NCBI RefSeq assembly: GCF_000296215.2 | Contig: NZ_CP013949.1 | Span: 2,969,501 to 3,033,500 of the forward strand | DNA: 64,000 nucleotides | DNA from: Bradyrhizobium sp. CCGE-LA001 | Lineage (GTDB): Bacteria; Pseudomonadota; Alphaproteobacteria; Rhizobiales; Xanthobacteraceae | Direction: 5' to 3' | In this document: positions 62,126 through 64,000 of the stretch, piece after piece | Position numbering within the stretch: the first letter of the stretch is position 1 | Layout: each line of letters opens with the position of its first letter | Program-made: the position numbers and the translations under genes | The notes under the pieces: generated by a model | What the model was told of the DNA's origin: nothing | What the model saw: only the letters and a program-made list of their open reading frames with translations | The model's database searches: none

Positions 62126-63703
62126 ATGACCGACCGTCCCGACCTCTCGAACCTTCCGTCCTACCGGCAGCCGCGCCGGTCGGTGTTCTCCGCACGCAAG
62201 ATCGCGCTGATGGCCTCGGTCGTCGCCGGTCTCGGCGCGGCCGTCTATGGCTTCAGCCCCTCGACCTCGCCGGCAGACCTGTTCGCGAGTCCGGCGCATG
62301 CGCAGGTCAACAACGAGGTCCGCAAGGTCGAGCGTCCGGTCGGTTTCGCTGATGTCGTCGAGCGCGTGAAGCCGTCGGTGATCTCGGTGAAGGTCAACAT
62401 GAAGGAGAAGGCCGCGAGCAACGATGACGGCGATGACCAGTCCTCGCCGTTCCAGCCGGGCTCGCCGATGGAGCGCTTCTTCCGCCGCTTCGGCGGGCCG
62501 GATGGTATTCCCGGGCTGAAGGGCGGTCGTGGCCGCGTCGTGCAGGGCCAGGGCTCCGGCTTCTTCATCTCGGCCGACGGCTATGCCGTGACCAACAACC
62601 ACGTGGTCGACGGCGCCGACAAGGTCGAGGTCACCACCGACGACGGCAAGACCTATACCGCCAAGGTGATCGGCACCGATCAACGCACCGACCTCGCTTT
62701 GATCAAGGTCGAGGGCAGCTCGAACTTCCCGTTCGCCAAGCTTGCCGACAGCAAGCCGCGGATCGGCGACTGGGTGCTCGCGGTCGGCAATCCCTTCGGC
62801 CTCGGCGGCACCGTGACCGCAGGCATCGTCTCGGCCAGCGGCCGCGACATCGGCAACGGCCCCTATGACGATTTCATCCAGATCGACGCGCCCGTGAACA
62901 AGGGCAATTCCGGCGGTCCGGCCTTCGACACCAACGGCGAGGTGATGGGCGTCAACACGGCGATCTACTCGCCCTCGGGCGGCAGCGTCGGCATCGCGTT
63001 CTCGATCCCGGCCAACACCGTCAAGAGCGTGATCGCCCAGCTCAAGGACAAGGGCTCGGTCAGTCGCGGCTGGATCGGCGTGCAGATTCAGCCGGTGACG
63101 TCGGATATCGCCGACAGCCTCGGCATGAAGAAGGCCGAAGGCGCGCTGGTGGCGGAGCCGCAGGCGAACGGTCCGGCGGCCAAGGCCGGTATCGAGTCCG
63201 GCGACGTCATCACCGCGGTCAACGGCGAAGCCGTCAAGGACGCCCGCGAGCTTGCGCGCACCATCGGCGGCATGGCGCCCGGCGCCACCGTGAAGCTCAA
63301 CGTGCTGCACAAGGGCCAGGACAAGGTGGTGAACCTTACGCTCGGCCAGCTGCCGAACACGGTCGAGGCCAAGGCCGACACCGACACTGACAGCGGCAAG
63401 GGTGCGAGCCGTGGCACCGATGTGCCGAAGCTCGGCATGACCGTTGCGCCCGCCAATTCCGTCGCCGGTGCTGGCAAGGAAGGCGTCGTGGTCACCCAGG
63501 TCGATCCGAAGAGCGCCGCGGCCGAACGCGGCTTCAAGGAAGGCGACGTGATTCTCGAAGTCGGCGGCAAGAGCGTTGCCACCGCCGGCGAAGTCCGCGA
63601 CGCCATCAACACGGCGCGGACTGACAACAAGAACAGCATCCTGATGCGCGTGAAGAGCGGCGGCCAGTCGCGCTTCGTCGCCGTGCCCATCGCCAAGGGC
63701 TGA
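62126..63703 (+). CDS. degP: Do/DegP periplasmic serine protease
   Basis: A 525-residue HtrA protein. A signal peptide or anchor lies at about 24-60 (ending SPAHAQ). The trypsin-like triad is His159 (NNHVVDG), Asp189 (RTDLALI) and Ser262 (GNSGGP). Two PDZ domains follow (about 305-385 and 430-520). It destroys misfolded envelope proteins. ATG 62126 follows GGAGATCTC. A terminator lies 140 bases after the stop. Confidence 0.94.
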   Translation: MTDRPDLSNLPSYRQPRRSVFSARKIALMASVVAGLGAAVYGFSPSTSPADLFASPAHAQVNNEVRKVERPVGFADVVERVKPSVISVKVNMKEKAASNDDGDDQSSPFQPGSPMERFFRRFGGPDGIPGLKGGRGRVVQGQGSGFFISADGYAVTNNHVVDGADKVEVTTDDGKTYTAKVIGTDQRTDLALIKVEGSSNFPFAKLADSKPRIGDWVLAVGNPFGLGGTVTAGIVSASGRDIGNGPYDDFIQIDAPVNKGNSGGPAFDTNGEVMGVNTAIYSPSGGSVGIAFSIPANTVKSVIAQLKDKGSVSRGWIGVQIQPVTSDIADSLGMKKAEGALVAEPQANGPAAKAGIESGDVITAVNGEAVKDARELARTIGGMAPGATVKLNVLHKGQDKVVNLTLGQLPNTVEAKADTDTDSGKGASRGTDVPKLGMTVAPANSVAGAGKEGVVVTQVDPKSAAAERGFKEGDVILEVGGKSVATAGEVRDAINTARTDNKNSILMRVKSGGQSRFVAVPIAKG

Positions 63704-63844
63704 GGCGTCAGGAGGCTTACGAGATGAAGGGTGTCGCCGGCATCAGTCGCCCCCGCCGGTGGCGCCCTTCGGGGGAGCAGCGCAACGCTCGCTTCCCCTG
63801 TCTACCTTCCGGTGGAATTACGCCCCCCTCCGTCGGAAGGCCTA

Positions 63845-63882
63845 GGGCGGTGAGGTCCCCCCAGCCTCACCGCCCGCCTTTT
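63845..63882 (+). terminator. Rho-independent terminator after degP
   Basis: GGGCGGTGAGG (63845-63855) pairs perfectly with CCTCACCGCCC (63865-63875) around a nine-base loop, and GCCTTTTCC follows. This is an 11-pair GC-rich stem with a short T-run. Confidence 0.75.
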
Positions 63883-63977
63883 CCCCGCTCCGAGATGGTC
63901 CCGCTCGGCTTGCATGCGATTGCCGTCCGCGCCATGTTTAGAGAAGGTTCACGCCCTTGACTGCCGCCGAACGCACG

Positions 63978-64000
63978 ATGCGCCTCCTCATTATCGAAGA
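63978..64000 (+). CDS. Response regulator, first codons only
   Basis: ATG CGC CTC CTC ATT ATC GAA opens MRLLIIE, the usual first strand of an OmpR-type receiver, which continues past the window end. An in-frame TTG at 63957 could add seven residues. DegP followed by a response regulator and kinase is a common alphaproteobacterial arrangement. Confidence 0.6.

Noticed and set aside
1..64000. tRNA, rRNA, CRISPR, phage or insertion-sequence signatures
   Set aside because: None was seen by eye; short tRNA-like folds could be missed without a covariance search.

Overview
The window looks like chromosomal DNA from a Bradyrhizobium-type alphaproteobacterium (order Hyphomicrobiales). The grounds are a high GC content, a MucR/Ros regulator, a DivJ-like kinase, DUF1491, DUF2336 and DUF5330 proteins, the ccmI-ccmE-ccmF-ccmH (cycHJKL) order, an aqpS-type arsenic operon, and intergenic inverted repeats of a kind I associate with Bradyrhizobium. 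I see no rRNA, tRNA, CRISPR array, prophage or insertion sequence. Genus-level assignment is inference from gene content.

Region by region. 1-9.4 kb: a GT39-type glycosyltransferase cut by the window edge, a proline-rich membrane protein behind a candidate EcfG promoter, MucR-like regulator, SufE, a secreted cupin, DUF5330, a DivJ-like kinase coupled to a peptidoglycan-binding membrane protein, DUF1491, and a DUF2336 gene with a CtrA-type box. 9.6-15.7 kb: a small protein, a lipoprotein, then a compact four-gene operon with a secreted TPR-CHAT protease-like protein, a small exported protein and two zinc-ribbon proteins. This is the best candidate for an undescribed system. 15.7-21 kb: a catabolic cluster (FAH-family hydrolase, DUF1185, alcohol-dehydrogenase-like reductase, VOC dioxygenase, TctC-type binding protein) around a GntR regulator with identical palindromes in both flanking promoters. 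21-24.4 kb: arsenic genes (arsC, aqpS, two arsR, an ArsO-like flavoprotein with a cysteine-rich tail). 24.4-28.1 kb: LysR, SDR and a split transketolase. 28-35.3 kb: a GFA protein, a frameshifted Cj0069-family gene, then IclR, a class V aminotransferase and a glutamate/aspartate-type ABC transporter.

35.5-50.6 kb: DUF1254/DUF1214 pair, a PBP1A-type penicillin-binding protein, a YcgN-like cysteine-cluster protein, a DHA2 efflux pump, a membrane-anchored alpha/beta hydrolase, a triple-GAF histidine kinase, a thiamine-diphosphate enzyme, a P-type cation ATPase behind a FixK/FNR-type box, and a small exported protein. 50.8-57.6 kb: an orphan Flp pilin, a DNA-repair Ku protein, a 51-residue membrane protein behind a second candidate EcfG promoter, a PhoP/FeuP-like two-component pair, a conserved protein of unknown function and an 89-residue protein. 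57.6-64 kb: the cytochrome c maturation operon behind an 18-bp FixK/FNR-type palindrome, then degP with a strong terminator and the first codons of a response regulator.

Regulatory theme. Several short sites match known alphaproteobacterial consensus sequences: two EcfG (general stress), two CtrA-like (cell cycle), two FixK/FNR-like (low oxygen), and operator-like palindromes beside GntR, ArsR, IclR and LysR regulators. These were found by eye. Binding is not shown by sequence alone.
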